Assembly: GCA_949775045.1 (NCBI GenBank)
Contig: OX459108.1
Span: 6,389,961-6,453,960 of the forward strand
Length of the DNA: 64,000 nucleotides
Direction of reading: 5' to 3'
DNA from: Metridium senile
Lineage: Eukaryota; Cnidaria; Anthozoa; Actiniaria; Metridiidae
How positions within the stretch are numbered: position 1 is the first letter of the stretch; each line of letters opens with the position of its first letter. Under the pieces are notes generated by a model. It did not search any database, was not told where the DNA came from, and saw only the letters and a list, made by a program, of their open reading frames with translations. The translations under genes and the position numbers were made by a program. This document shows positions 44,785 through 56,324 of this stretch, in pieces.

Positions 44785-46110
44785 ATGGCTTCTTCAAACA
44801 CTCGGCATCAGTCACTTGTCTATTTGATTACGTATAGTCGTGCAGACTTAGATAAAGTGTCGTCAAGGGAAACTTTTGCGATGATTATTGCAAATGCATT
44901 CCAACAAGTGGCGCAAGTTGAAGTGAATCATTGGGTTGTTTGTAAAGAAAGCCATGCTGAAACCTCCGAGTCAGAGAACTCAACACATTACCACATGGCA
45001 TTGAAGCTGAACAAGAGATCAAGGTGGTCAAGGGTTAGGCAGTATATACAGAATCATCACGACATTAGAGTCAATTTCAGTTGTAATCACAACACATACT
45101 ACAGCGCCCACCAGTATGTCATTAAGGAGGATAAAGAATTTGCCAAGTCAGCAGATCATCCCATCTTAACAGATCCACCCTCAACAGAGCAAGCTATAAC
45201 AGCCAACAGAAAAAGATCTACGAAAAATAAAGGCGATAAGAAAAAGGCAAAACGCTATTCGACATTTGACGTTGTTCAAATCATACAAGAACAAAACATC
45301 AAAACACGTTTAGAACTCGTTAATTTAGCTGTAGTTCAAAAGAATGAAGGAAAAACACAACTAGCCCAATTCATTGCCAATAGAGGTGCCAAAGTGGTGA
45401 ATGAGGCCTTAGAGTTGGCCAAGGAATTCGTAGAAGCCCCAATGCAGATGCAACGCCTTAAGATGAGTCGCATCGACATTCTCAATGAAGCATATGGGGC
45501 AAGCTGTGTAACTGATTGTAATGGCCAGTGGCTTGAAATGGCACTTACACTCATGTCACAGAACGAGTTGTCTGTGTCAGCATTTTGTAGTGGTATTTTC
45601 AAGGCGCTTAAGGACGGACGCGGGAAATATAGGAACATTTATGTATACGGTCCGGCTAACACGGGGAAAACCTTTATCATATCTCCTTTAAAGAACATCT
45701 ACAAAACCTTCACCAACCCCGCTACCGGTACATTTGCATGGCTTGGTGTTGAAGATGCTGAAGTGGTAGTGTTGAACGACTTCCGCTGGCATCCCTCTGT
45801 GATTGCTTGGGGAGATTTACTTCAGTTGTTAGAGGGCGATACTGTCCATTTACCTGTGCCCAAAAACTTTGGTGTCAAGGATGTGGAATTCAACAAAAAT
45901 ACGCCATTCTTTGCTACCGCCGATGCCCCTATGGTCCTAGTTAAAGGAGGGTCATTAGATTCTGCAAATACCCAGATGATGCAGGTTAGGTGGCGTACAT
46001 TTAATTTTTGGAAACAAATACCGCAGGATAAACAGAAATCCCTTTCACCTTGTCAACATTGCTTTGCAAAATTCGTACTTGATTATAAAGATATCGATAA
46101 CTTATTCTAA
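44785..46110 (+). CDS. Rep-like HUH-SF3 protein, unit 3
   Basis: The third identical 441-aa copy. All catalytic motifs described for unit 1 are present and the frame is intact. The Rep genes are thus undamaged in all units while the companion transposase is broken in all. Confidence 0.82.
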   Translation: MASSNTRHQSLVYLITYSRADLDKVSSRETFAMIIANAFQQVAQVEVNHWVVCKESHAETSESENSTHYHMALKLNKRSRWSRVRQYIQNHHDIRVNFSCNHNTYYSAHQYVIKEDKEFAKSADHPILTDPPSTEQAITANRKRSTKNKGDKKKAKRYSTFDVVQIIQEQNIKTRLELVNLAVVQKNEGKTQLAQFIANRGAKVVNEALELAKEFVEAPMQMQRLKMSRIDILNEAYGASCVTDCNGQWLEMALTLMSQNELSVSAFCSGIFKALKDGRGKYRNIYVYGPANTGKTFIISPLKNIYKTFTNPATGTFAWLGVEDAEVVVLNDFRWHPSVIAWGDLLQLLEGDTVHLPVPKNFGVKDVEFNKNTPFFATADAPMVLVKGGSLDSANTQMMQVRWRTFNFWKQIPQDKQKSLSPCQHCFAKFVLDYKDIDNLF

Positions 46111-46116
46111 ACACCG

Positions 46117-46781
46117 TATTTACTCGAATAAGCACTGCTTTGGAATGAGCGCCACTCTCGTATAATGACCGCATTTTAACGCAATAATGTTACTCTATAA
46201 CAGCATTAAAAGGAAACTTTTATCAAAAGCGTTATTTTTCAGTTGAAAATAATTATATTTCACCGCTCGTCCATTAAATTATCTCCACCGGATATTCGTA
46301 GTTCTGATTAAGAAGGGGACTGTGTAAACGATAATAGTTTAATAAGCGCCGCGGCGCTTATTCGAGGAAATAAGCTATACATTACTCCACTCAATACTCC
46401 ATCATGTTAACTGATAATTATAACACAATAGGATTGTTCATTTTAATATATGGATCTTAATTAGCTTTATATAAGACTATGAAGTCGTCTTCTACGGTTT
46501 AGTCCCCTTATCAACAGAAAATGTTGACATATTGTATTTAAACGCACATTACTCCATATGAATGTTAAGTAAATCTATTAGACTATCAACTTTTATATAG
46601 ATCACAGTGGAGTAATGATGATTATCATATTATACGTAACATTCCATGAACATTATTAGACGTACATGCTCTAGAAAGTGTACATGACTGATTTGTCGTA
46701 GAAGACAAGTATAATTTATCAAAATTATACTGATTTATATTGTTGTTTAACACATAAGGTCGTGTGGAGTAGTATGGAGTA
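46117..46781. promoter_or_regulatory. Palindrome and iteron region, unit 3
   Basis: The palindrome is at 46341-46362 and the TACTCCA/TGGAGTA sites run from 46383 to 46781. Same order and spacing as units 1 and 2. Confidence 0.5.
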
Positions 46782-47087
46782 TTGTAACTTAATATGCTGA
46801 TCGGCCTATTGTTCATGATACTTGATATAATAATTATCCTTGATTGTTTGTAATTATAAAACATGGTTTATATTATAATATATTGTACTAGTGATCATTA
46901 TCATTAAATAAATACCTGAATCTTGTAGAATATTACTGTTTATTTAGAGATAGTAATAAACATTCTATTGACAAATAAATGATAGATTATGGTTACATTT
47001 GAATGTGTTCAATAAGTATAGGCACCCGGTATAGTATTTTGTTCGTCCTCCAGATAAAATTAATGATCAATAATTAAGTATAGGTAT

Positions 47088-48193
47088 TCAGTATTTTGTT
47101 CGTCCTCCACAGAGACTGATAATGTTTTCTACGCGCTTTGGTAAGCTCGCAATTGTTTTATCAATTAAATCACTGTCAATACTTTGAAAGCATTTCAATA
47201 CCCGTTCTTTAAAGTTGTCAAATGTTTCCATCGTCAAATTCAAAGTTATAGCTTCTTGTTCGAGTCTCTTTTTAACTATATGGAAAACATTTTCTGGAGG
47301 ATTTAGGTCCTGTGTGCGGCTGGGGATGCGATGCAATGTCGCCTCAATGTCACTTAATGCACTCATTGCTTTACAGCTTGTTTGACTTGGGTCGTTGTCC
47401 ATTACAAATAGTCTTTGTCCCATTACTTTCGGGCCTGCCTTTCCAAACGTTAAATTAAAATGCGTCCGAATAAAGTTGGCGAAGAACTCACCGTTCAACT
47501 TCTCATATGGTTGGCATAATACAACGCCTTTCCATATGCAACGGCCACCATAATGTGAAGCCTTCGTCCACCAGCCAGCTCTTTTGTTCCTCTTGCCATT
47601 ATTGATAACCCCTCACCCTTTTTCCTCCAAACTCGAGATTTCGGTCTACAGGCTTCATTCTTGGGGTTGTACTTATGTATAAAGGATACTCCATCCAAGT
47701 AGAAAGCTATGTGATGAGTGTAAAACGTAGGATTGTCCTTCAATAAACTCCGCATCTTCTTTGCATACTTTAAGCGCAATTCCTTGTCCTTGTCACTTAA
47801 CAGTCCCTTTTTTCGAGATTGAAGGAAGTGAAACCCCCATTTGTTAAGGTATCTTGTAAATGTCCTTCGATGCACCAATGTCGGATCTATTCCCGCCTCT
47901 CTAACTAACGACATGACGGTTAGATTAACATCTTTCTTTCTCATTCTTGTGAGTGTTCTCAGCATTTCTCTCTTGTCTCTTTCATTGATTCGAGGTTTCC
48001 GTCCCTTATTTCTATGCACAATTGCCTTTTCTTTACATTCACTTCGAAGGTAGTTTTGACGATACTTCCATATTCGATGTGCCGACGATTTGGAAATGTT
48101 ACACTTTTTTGCGATAATACGGAATGAATAACGTTCTTTCTCGCGTAACAGAATAGCATACGCTACTTTTGTTGGCTTAAGTTTTGCCACCAT
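47088..48193 (-). pseudogene. Tc1-like transposase, frameshifted, unit 3
   Basis: Same sequence and same one-base lesion (near 47529) as units 1 and 2. It is the unit closest to the right end of the element. Confidence 0.85.
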
Positions 48194-48437
48194 GTCTGAT
48201 TGTGCAAGAAAAATGAAATTTTGCAGTCTATGACATAATAATTACGTTTACACAGGAATCCCGTCAGTCCGCGAGCATATGAAAAACACAAAATTAACCC
48301 AATCAACCACAAAAAATGTACAAAATAACATGTATACTGAAATGATTCATTATCTTGCATTGTCCGTAATTTATAATAATATATACATTGACGAAACCTG
48401 ATATTATCACACTTTCTAATGAATTACTTGTACAAGA

Positions 48438-48691
48438 CAATCACGGACAATATTGTTTGGGACAACATTAACAATTCGAATAAAAACGTTACCCTTCATC
48501 ATTTTTAGCCCTCCCCTCCCCCCTCCATTCAATGTTGACCGTTCATGAGTTACATGGGTCATTGGTAGGCATTCCTTGGTCAAATCAACATTGAGATAGG
48601 GGGGGAGGGGGAGGATATGATGAAAAATGAACAATTATATGTGAAAAACCACTAATAACCTGCTGTGTCCCAATATTTATGTCCATGATTG
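48438..48691. repeat. 254-bp terminal segment, copy 4 (right end of element)
   Basis: Identity with the other copies stops exactly at CCATGATTG. The next bases are TAGTTG, the resumed Harbinger sequence, where internal copies read TCTTAAAATCG. This break fixes the right border of the insertion and the TA target duplication. Confidence 0.9.
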
Positions 48692-48871
48692 TAGTTGTAA
48701 CAAATCCATGCTTCATTACACGTGCGAAACTTGAATAATTTATGCAAAAGTTTTGATTGTATTCATAAGAAATTAGCACGGGCTTTCACATTTTTGCGTG
48801 CATTTCTTCTTACAGTCTATTGCAATAACTGTCATCTCGTGCTCCTTTTAGTTCTATATTCTTTCCGTTTA

Positions 48872-49562
48872 ATGGCTAGTAACCAAACTATCAGCGCTGA
48901 AGGTAAGAATTCAATATTTGAGTTAGTCAGTTTTTTAATTGAATTAATTCAGTACGATAAATGCTTAAAAATAAGCCTATTTATAAAACTATGAATCTTT
49001 ACACGTGTTCTCGACAGACATGGAACGGAGAGTCAACATCGGAGAAAATGACAGACAGTTCGTGCTAGAGTGCCAAAATCTTGCGATGGGAAAGGGATGG
49101 AAGGAGGTCTTAGACATTGTACGACAGCGTGTTATTGACAAAGGACTGCCTCAAAGAGTCGTGCAAATATACTTAGAGGCCCCGGAACAACGCACAATAA
49201 ACAGAATAAAGAACGTTTTAAAGAAACAACTAGCCAGCTCTTCTGCGCCGTCTACATCCACCTCCAAACCCATACAACAAGGCAACCAAATGCAGCTAAT
49301 GCAATATGCCGCTAAGGGAACTCCAGCTGAAAGACAGACTAAAAGTAAGCTAGCTGATGAATTCACCTTGCCCAGCTCAGATAGTGATTCAGATGACTTA
49401 GAAACGTCTGAGCCAAAGAATAAGAAGAGGAAAACTGACCGAGAGGTAGCCACAGAAGCACAGGAATCGCACAAAGAAATGTGTACGAAGGCTATGGAAA
49501 CGATGGAACGCGTTAATCTTTTACTTACAAGCGTACAATCACAAATTAACAATAGCAAATAA
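48872..49562 (+). CDS. Harbinger accessory gene, two exons
   Basis: Exon 1 (48872-48902) ends GAAG|GTAAG and exon 2 (49018-49562) begins after TTCTCGACAG; joining keeps the frame and gives 191 aa. Harbinger elements usually pair the transposase with a Myb/SANT-like DNA-binding protein needed for nuclear import and end binding. By position (divergent, inside the same TIRs) this is its counterpart. The sequence has a helical N-terminal half (GKGWKEVLDIVRQRV; RTINRIKNVLKK), a Ser-rich linker, an acidic SDSDSDDLETSE patch followed by KNKKRK (likely nuclear signal), and a C-terminal helix. A clear Myb Trp pattern is not visible, so the DNA-binding role is by analogy. The Rep/Tc1 element lies about 180 bp upstream, in what was a shared promoter region. 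Confidence 0.7.
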
Positions 49563-49625
49563 GCTAATTCATGTATAAGCTCATGTTCTATCAGGGTTTT
49601 TTTCCTTGGCTATTTGTATTTGTTT

Positions 49626-49956
49626 AAGTTAGTCATAAATATAGTACATATCTCGCTTTTGTTTTGTTATTTTGTAAGCTAACGGACAAATGCTAGAGAA
49701 ATACATGTATTTAATTCTCTACTCTCTAAACATGTCACGGTTCGTCAAAGAAGCTGTATGAACTCAGAACTAAAAGTACTATAATGTTCTTGTTATTCGT
49801 ATTAAATCCATCAAATAAATAAACGTGTAACTTCAGTGTTCACTTTATTTGCGATCATTTATTTATCTTGCATCCACGAGTTTCCACCTCGTTAGCATAC
49901 TATTTTACCTCACACACTCATTTGCATTAATAAAGCAGCTTATGCGAAATCGTTCT
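49626..49956. repeat. Harbinger right TIR
   Basis: Inverse of 34586-34890, about 25 bp longer through small indels. Ends GCGAAATCGTTCT next to the ATT target copy. Confidence 0.88.
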
Positions 49957-50449
49957 ATTAACCATCGGTAAACTTGTTAGTATATTCTCAGTCTCGGCAT
50001 ATTATGCAATTGTTTCGTTAAGTATCACTACTCTACGACGGCTTTCAAATCGACAAACCATTCAAGACAATCTTCCAGAGATGCAAAGACGAGGAAGGGC
50101 CAAGAGAATGCACAGCGCCATAAAAATGGTTTTGAGTTCATTACTACTTTTTTGCTCTTGTTATCTCCCTGTTGATATTACTATTTTTTTGGAAATTGTC
50201 GATGAGAATTCGGAAGGCGCTTTTGAATCTATCTGCATTGATTGGAATTGGTTTTATTTTTTTCAAGGGTTCTTACCTCTCGTCAACTCCTGCTGTAGTC
50301 CTGGTATTTACATTATTTTTCTTGATGATTTTCGAGCAGCAGCGCGAAAAATATTCTCAAGAAAAGTAGATACTTTAGAAGTGAGTAATAATCAACAACA
50401 GCAGCAATTAAAGATTGTGAAAGGCACACCCCATACTGTTGCTGATTAA

Positions 50450-53035
50450 ATCTACCAAATTAAATACCTATGGAACTAATACTATTTCAGTGTTTGTGCA
50501 ATTATACTATATTTCAGTTCATATATACAATATTCAGCTCAATTTTCACTTCAACTGACTTCAAGTCCTATTACAATTATATTTAAACTAACATGCAAGT
50601 AAGACATAACCCAAACAGAACTCCTGATGATAACAGGTTTAAACTATAGTATTCGCCAAGTAAGGAACAGGCGCAAGTTTCCTGATCAGGACAACCTTGG
50701 TTCTGTAGATGTTACGGTACTCAAGCGACTAAAAATATCAACTATAATACGAATATAAAATCACAACTGCGTCACTACTAAAATATTACCCGTTAATATA
50801 TGAAAAAATATAAAGTTTGTAACCTTAGTTGATATATATTTCAAGCTGATTTCAAATGCATATACCTAATTACAATCTAACAAAAAAGGCAACAATATGA
50901 TAACAATATGAACATGAATATGATAAGAACATTTTTGATCGAGGGTCTTTAAAAACTCTATAAGGGCAAACTAGACCCAGTTTATATATATATGTATATA
51001 TCGCTCGGTAAATGTTATAAGTGTAAATATAAATATCGTTGCGTTTAATGAAAATTCTCGTTCAAAAAATTGCGATAAAAACAGTGTTATAATAAATTTT
51101 CAATTAAAATTCGAATTGTACAACAAAAAATATAATTTGATTGCTAATAGGGAAACATTCGGAGTACAGCTATTATAGTTCGTTTGAAGATAGTCATATT
51201 GAATGATACATCAGGTGATCACAAAGATCCGTCGGGAGATAATTTTAAATTTATTTTGGAATTTAATTCGAAAACATTTGGAATAATACATTTATGGGAA
51301 ATGATTGAAAATGATTTTTACGGAAAATAATCGAAAAGATCCTTTGAAACATGTATATCTTTATAGGTAATCGCAACTATACATCAGAAGCTTATCTGAA
51401 TTAAATGGAATAATTCTTCGCTATCGTATATTTTGAATAACGGCAAGTGAAATAAGGAAATCATATACCTTTATGGCAGCATGTAAAATTTCAGATCACA
51501 AACTCGACATTGCATCGTGTTTAGACCTAGTTTATTGGATTATTGTAGCAAGTATTATTCATTCGTCTCTGGCTCGCGTTTTAAACTCTCAACCCTCAAA
51601 ATCATAATGACTTTACTTTGTCTAATGTTGTTCATGTCGTGAATTGGCTTTCAATAAATGTCAATTTGAACTCGCTGCAGATAAAACACTTTTCTATAAA
51701 TCCATCAGGTGTAAGGTTATTTAGTTTAAGTGGTTTTATACTTGGCTGGCGCATGTTCCTGTACAACTCTTAGTGAACATGACTGGAAGCAATGAGGTGA
51801 TACCCAATAGCGTCACAAGAACGATTTTCCCGACAATTTGAAATGTGTACTAAAATGATAGATATTGATGCGAAATTCATTCTAAACATGAAATACATGT
51901 GAAATAATTCTCAAATTAACACATCGCATGATCTCTCTGTAATAACAAAAATATTTTTTTGCACCAAGCTATAACATATGCAAATGAATATTCGCTTGTC
52001 GAAAATAACTCAACAAAGTTTTTTCTATAATTATACAATTACGTTAACAGCTAGCCTAACTTTTATGGTAGAAATATGTCAAAAAAGTAAACGAAAAATA
52101 CATCCTGAAGTATTATAGAAATCAAAGCTTTGTAATTAGAGTAAATACACGAAATACGAAATGTTGACAAAAATTGAATTCATTTTTTTTGACGTGTGGA
52201 ATCTGTAAACAAAAAAAATAAATTTTACACTGTTCCCAATCATCAAGGTCGATCAGCATCAAATTTGCACTAAGTTGTCGAAGATAAAGTAAAGTTCCAT
52301 CGAAATTTGACAACTGAAAAAACAGTTTTAACAAATTATTTTCAACAAATTTTACTGATATCAGAAATTAACGCTAAATGGTTACACATAGTCGTGGGAA
52401 ATAAAATCATCCAAAACAAATCTGTAAGACTTTCCTTTACTGATTTAACTCCACAAAAGTATAGTTATGTGGCTTATATACTGAATATTAATCGCATTTT
52501 TTTAGTAAAAGACCTGTAAGTAGGTGCTATATATTGCAATAACCGCTAAATTCAGCTAATAAATTTGACGGGTTACACACAGATGTACACTCCCCTTCAT
52601 TTCTATGTACTCAAATTCATCCGTATAAACTTATACTGAGTACTATATTTTTTTACATATAGTAAAAACCATCCTCCCTTTTCACTATTAGTAGAAAAAA
52701 ATCCTATTCTAGCAGCGCATAGCTTCCAATAATAAATATTTATTTTGAACACACGGCTAAATTTGATGTACGTTCCACCTCATTGCTTCCAGTCACATCT
52801 GAGTGCGCGTAAACTGGATATTGTAGAGAAGAAGATCGAACAAAAATGGCCTGAGCCATATCCTCAAATGATAAAGCCCGAAAGCAAACAGATAAATGAA
52901 ATATATATTCAAATGAAAAAAACAAATTTAAACAATTGAAATGATAACAGCAAGCCGACAAAAGAACAAATATACTCTAAAGCCTACTACTTGAATTCAA
53001 ATAATACCAAGAAATAACACTAACCCACTAATTAT
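50450..53035. other. AT-rich interval without recognised genes
   Basis: Long AT-rich sequence with a short (TA)n tract near 50985. Scattered 60-70-codon ORFs (52122-52334, 52307-52519, 52740-52961) have no domain. No TIR pair or RNA gene was found by eye. Confidence 0.5.
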
Positions 53036-54208
53036 CAGTCCGGATTATAGCCCCATTTGGCGATATATGTGACGTCACATTCTATTGTCTTTGAATAAAC
53101 ACCGAAACATATGCAAAAATATTCGTATCTTTTTTTCAAGTCAATGCCGCAGTGTCTCACGGACTGTTTATCCGTGACATTTGCCATTAGTTAGAAGCAC
53201 ATAATATTCAAGCTAGTGTGTGAATTTGAAGATAGTGATTTAGTTGATTTTAAAGCGAAATATTTGACTTTTTTCCGAGCGTGGTGAACGTCTTATGACA
53301 GTCGTTTGAAAGGTAAGATCTACTGATTGATAATTTTATTGATGTTGTGTAATTTTCATGAGGTTGTGTATAATTTTCCTGTGTTGTACGATAAATTATC
53401 TTGGTCTGTGGCAAGTTTCTATATGGTAGAGTCCCTAGTTCGCCGGTAGAGGTTTTTCAAAGTTTGATAAATGGAGGTCATACTTGACGGCATGTCACGG
53501 ACTTCAGTACTATTGGCATTTAACCTTTTGCTCGAGGTCTTGTCTTTGTTCTTTTCAAGTTAAGAGGAAAACAACGGCTTTATACAAGCTTACTTTTAAT
53601 GGCACAATTCATGACTCGTTTGTGATCTGTTAAACAACGAGAAATTTCAATATTTGTCGTATGAATATCAATTTTATAAAGTTGAAGTCAGCGCGCTCAA
53701 TGACTCGTCTTTTCTTTGTGATCCACTGGCTCGAAAGTCAATTGCTATCTCGGGCCATGCATTTATTATGTATTTCTATAAACTAGTATAAGATAAGCTT
53801 GCTCCCCATTGGCATTGGGAGCACAATAATACAACTTTAAGAACATTTTGTGTATCGAAATGCAAAGACTATGTTTACATGCACTGAGCTTCAGTTCTTG
53901 GTTTTCGTTTGACAATCACATGTATTGTAGTAGCTAGTTTAATTACATGTAAGTTTTATGTTAAACTTTGCCTTGTATATTGTCCGTAGATTCACGGAGA
54001 AACATTTAGAGATTCTCAAGCAGTTATGTCGACTCTGTGGCAATCAAATCAAAGATTCAGGCCGAGGTCATGTTTACATAGCTTGATAGCTTTTTGAATG
54101 TTTTGATTCTGTTCGGACTGGTGACGTATTCGTGACGTATTGCGAAATCCAAGTACGTGATTGGTCACTAATTAGAAATATCGCCAAATGGGGCTATAAT
54201 CCAGACTG
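53036..54208. mobile_element. 1.17-kb CAGTCCGG-TIR element, 5-bp TSD
   Basis: TIRs of about 33 bp (CAGTCCGGATTATAGCCCCA) are flanked by ATTAT at 53031-53035 and 54209-54213. Its left end shares CAGTCCGG-TTATAG and a TGACGTCAC-ATTCTATTGT segment with the 8.16-kb element at 18852-27013. That makes it a short, non-coding member of the same family. No ORF above background. Confidence 0.85.
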
Positions 54209-54339
54209 ATTATCGAACAAACCAGGCAATGTTTCGGTGAAACAACAAGTCAGTCGTCCACTATAGCAAAACTAAAAACACAACAATCCAGGGAAAAACG
54301 AGCATATACAAAACCCTTGTACAAAAAAACTTAATCACT

Positions 54340-55110
54340 CAATTTACCAACCAACTATACGCAACCAATTAAACAAACAACATTCCCAGCAACCTATCAA
54401 AGGAGCTTCAGGCTAAACTACCAATCAATCAACACACCAGTCATCTCACCTACCCACCTACCCACCAGACAACCAACCAACCAACCAACCCACCAACCCA
54501 CCTACCAATCAACCTACTTACCCACCAGACGAACATCCCACCCAACCACCAACCAGACAACCACCCAACCAACCGAACTACCAACATACCCATCAGCCAC
54601 CTACCCACCAACCCATCTAAGCACCAGCCCACCAACCCATCTAACCACCAGAAATACAACCCATCTACCCACCAACCCATCTAAGCACCAGCCCACCAAC
54701 CCACCAACCCATCTAACCACCAGAAATACAACCTATCTACCCACCAACCCATCTCTTCACCAGACCAAAAACCCAGCTACCTACCAACCAATACACCAGA
54801 TATTAATCAGTAGCCAACACATTAGACAGGCGCCAGCCTATCCATCTACGTATATACCCACCAGAGAACCAAACAACCCACCTACTTACCCACCAATACA
54901 CCAGATATTCAGTAGCCAATACATCAGACAGGCACCAACCTATCAATCTACCCAGGGTACCAAACAACCCACCTACTTACCCACCAACCAGTACATCAAT
55001 ACACAACAGCCAACCAAAAATAAACAATCAATGTACATCAGATAATCATCCAATCCACCATTCATCCAGCCACGTACCAGTAGTAAACAAGCCAAACACC
55101 AACCAACCAT
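54340..55110. repeat. Degenerate CCAACCCA / CCACCTAC tract
   Basis: Strongly C+A-rich plus strand built of degenerate 4-bp units (CCAA, CCCA, CCAC). Some larger direct repeats are visible, for example ACCCACCAACCCATCTAA near 54602-54720. The Gly/Trp/Val-rich minus-strand frames reflect this composition, not a protein. Confidence 0.8.
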
Positions 55111-55480
55111 ATACCACCAAAACATCAGCCAATAATTAACCTTCTTATTCTTATTTCTCAAATTTAGTAAGATAGTCAAAGTAATTAAAGACAATCAATT
55201 TTTTAATCTTATTTTATTTTTCATAGAGTAAATAGATGTTTTGACAGCTTAACAATGGTTAAGTACTTATTCAAAAATAAATAAGTAAGCTAGCGCTTTC
55301 TATCAAAAGTTAACTGCTGCGAACTGTTGACATAATATTCTACATGCATTTCAAGAATGTACGACAATATATATATTTTAGTTTATTATATGTAATATCA
55401 TGATTACCTCGGTATCCATTGTTCGACAGGGATCATGTTTAATGTCTAACATCCCTCTGGATGAACAGTCATGAATGATA

Positions 55481-56262
55481 TTTAGTCTAAATATCCCACA
55501 TGATTATATTCATAAGGGACGATTAGTCTAAATATCCCACATGATTATATTCGTAAGGGACGATTAATCTAAATATCCCACATGATTATATTCATAAGGG
55601 ACGATTAGTCTAAATATCCCACATGATTATATTCATAAGGGACGATTAGTCTAAATATCCCACATGATTATATTCATAAGGGACGATTAGTCTAAATATC
55701 CCACATGATTATATTCATAAGGGACGATTAGTCTAAATACCCCACATGATTATATTCATAAGGGACGATTAGTCTAAATATCCCACATGATTATATTCAT
55801 AAGGGACGATTAGTCTAAATATCCCACATGATTATATTCGTAAGGGACGATTAATCTAAATATCCCACATGATTATATTCATAAGGGACGATTAGTCTAA
55901 ATATCCCACATGATTATATTCATAAGGGACGATTAGTCTAAATATCCCACATGATTATATTCATAAGGGACGATTAGTCTAAATATCCCACATGATTATA
56001 TTCATAAGGGACGATTAATCTAAATATCCCACATGATTATATTCATAAGGGACGATTAGTCTAAATATCCCACATGATTATATTCATAAGGGACGATTAG
56101 TCTAAATATCCCACATGATTATATTCATGAGAGACGATTAATCTAAATATCCCACATGATTATATTCATAAGGGACGATTAGTCTAAATATCCCACATGA
56201 TTATATTCATGAGAGACGATTAATCTAAATATCCCACATGATTATATTCATGAGCTATGATT
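55481..56262. repeat. 41-bp tandem array, about 19 units
   Basis: The unit reads AAATATCCCACATGATTATA then TTCATAAGGGACGATTAGTCT. Variants (TTCGTAAGGG, GATTAATCT, TTCATGAGAG) are spread along the array, showing unit-by-unit turnover. Confidence 0.93.
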
Positions 56263-56324
56263 AGTCTAATAATACCATGATCACCTCGGATTCTTTTGTC
56301 TTCCGAGGGGTTTACAAAAACGAA

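Larger units (their letters stand above)
35892..48691. mobile_element. 12.8-kb Rep/Tc1 chimeric element: trimer of 4182-bp units
   Basis: TA dinucleotides flank the element (35890-35891 and 48692-48693). The ends are CAATCACGGACA and, inverted, CAATCATGGACA. Its length, 12800 bp, equals 3 x 4182 + 254. Each unit opens with a 254-bp segment that itself has both terminal motifs, then carries Rep (+), an iteron/palindrome region and a frameshifted Tc1-like transposase (-). The fourth 254-bp segment closes the element. All three units encode identical proteins. The TA target and TIRs show that a Tc1/mariner transposase made the insertion. The head-to-tail multimer plus a Rep gene suggest a rolling-circle concatemer as donor. 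The exact repeats could also come from unequal crossing-over or misassembly. Confidence 0.88.
34586..49956. mobile_element. PIF/Harbinger transposon (2.57 kb) carrying a 12.8-kb insertion
   Basis: Long inverted ends (34586-34890 and 49626-49956) start AGAACGATTTCGC and are flanked by ATT at 34583-34585 and 49957-49959. The 3-bp target is the Harbinger hallmark. Two divergent genes are present: a DDE transposase on the minus strand and a two-exon accessory gene on the plus strand, as in the canonical Harbinger layout. Between them lies the Rep/Tc1 element at 35892-48691. Without it the Harbinger is about 2569 bp. TIRs differ at several positions, so it is older than the element it contains. 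Confidence 0.92.
34041..50449 (+). pseudogene. Class A GPCR gene split by a Harbinger transposon
   Basis: Exonic pieces are 34041-34585 and 49960-50449. Deleting the transposon and one ATT joins them in frame over 1035 nt (345 codons). That independently confirms the insertion borders. The left piece carries TM1 (VLGNISIILLAAKY), TM2 (NMAVADTL) and TM3 ending SIERFRAT. The right piece carries TM5, TM6 (SCYLPV) and TM7 (NSCCSPGIY). One in-frame TAA stands at codon 141 (34461-34463), where paralogues have Lys in TLKK. Whether the stop arose before or after insertion is unknown. ERF here and GRF in the sister genes both replace DRY. The product is certainly disrupted in this haplotype. Confidence 0.88.

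Noticed and set aside
35892..48691. Direct 254-bp repeats as retroviral-type LTRs
   Set aside because: They lack TG...CA ends, primer-binding site and polyprotein; the coding content is Rep and Tc1-like transposase, and the target is TA.
54340..55200. Gly/Trp/Val-rich minus-strand ORFs
   Set aside because: They arise from the CCAA/CCCA low-complexity tract; no start context or domain.
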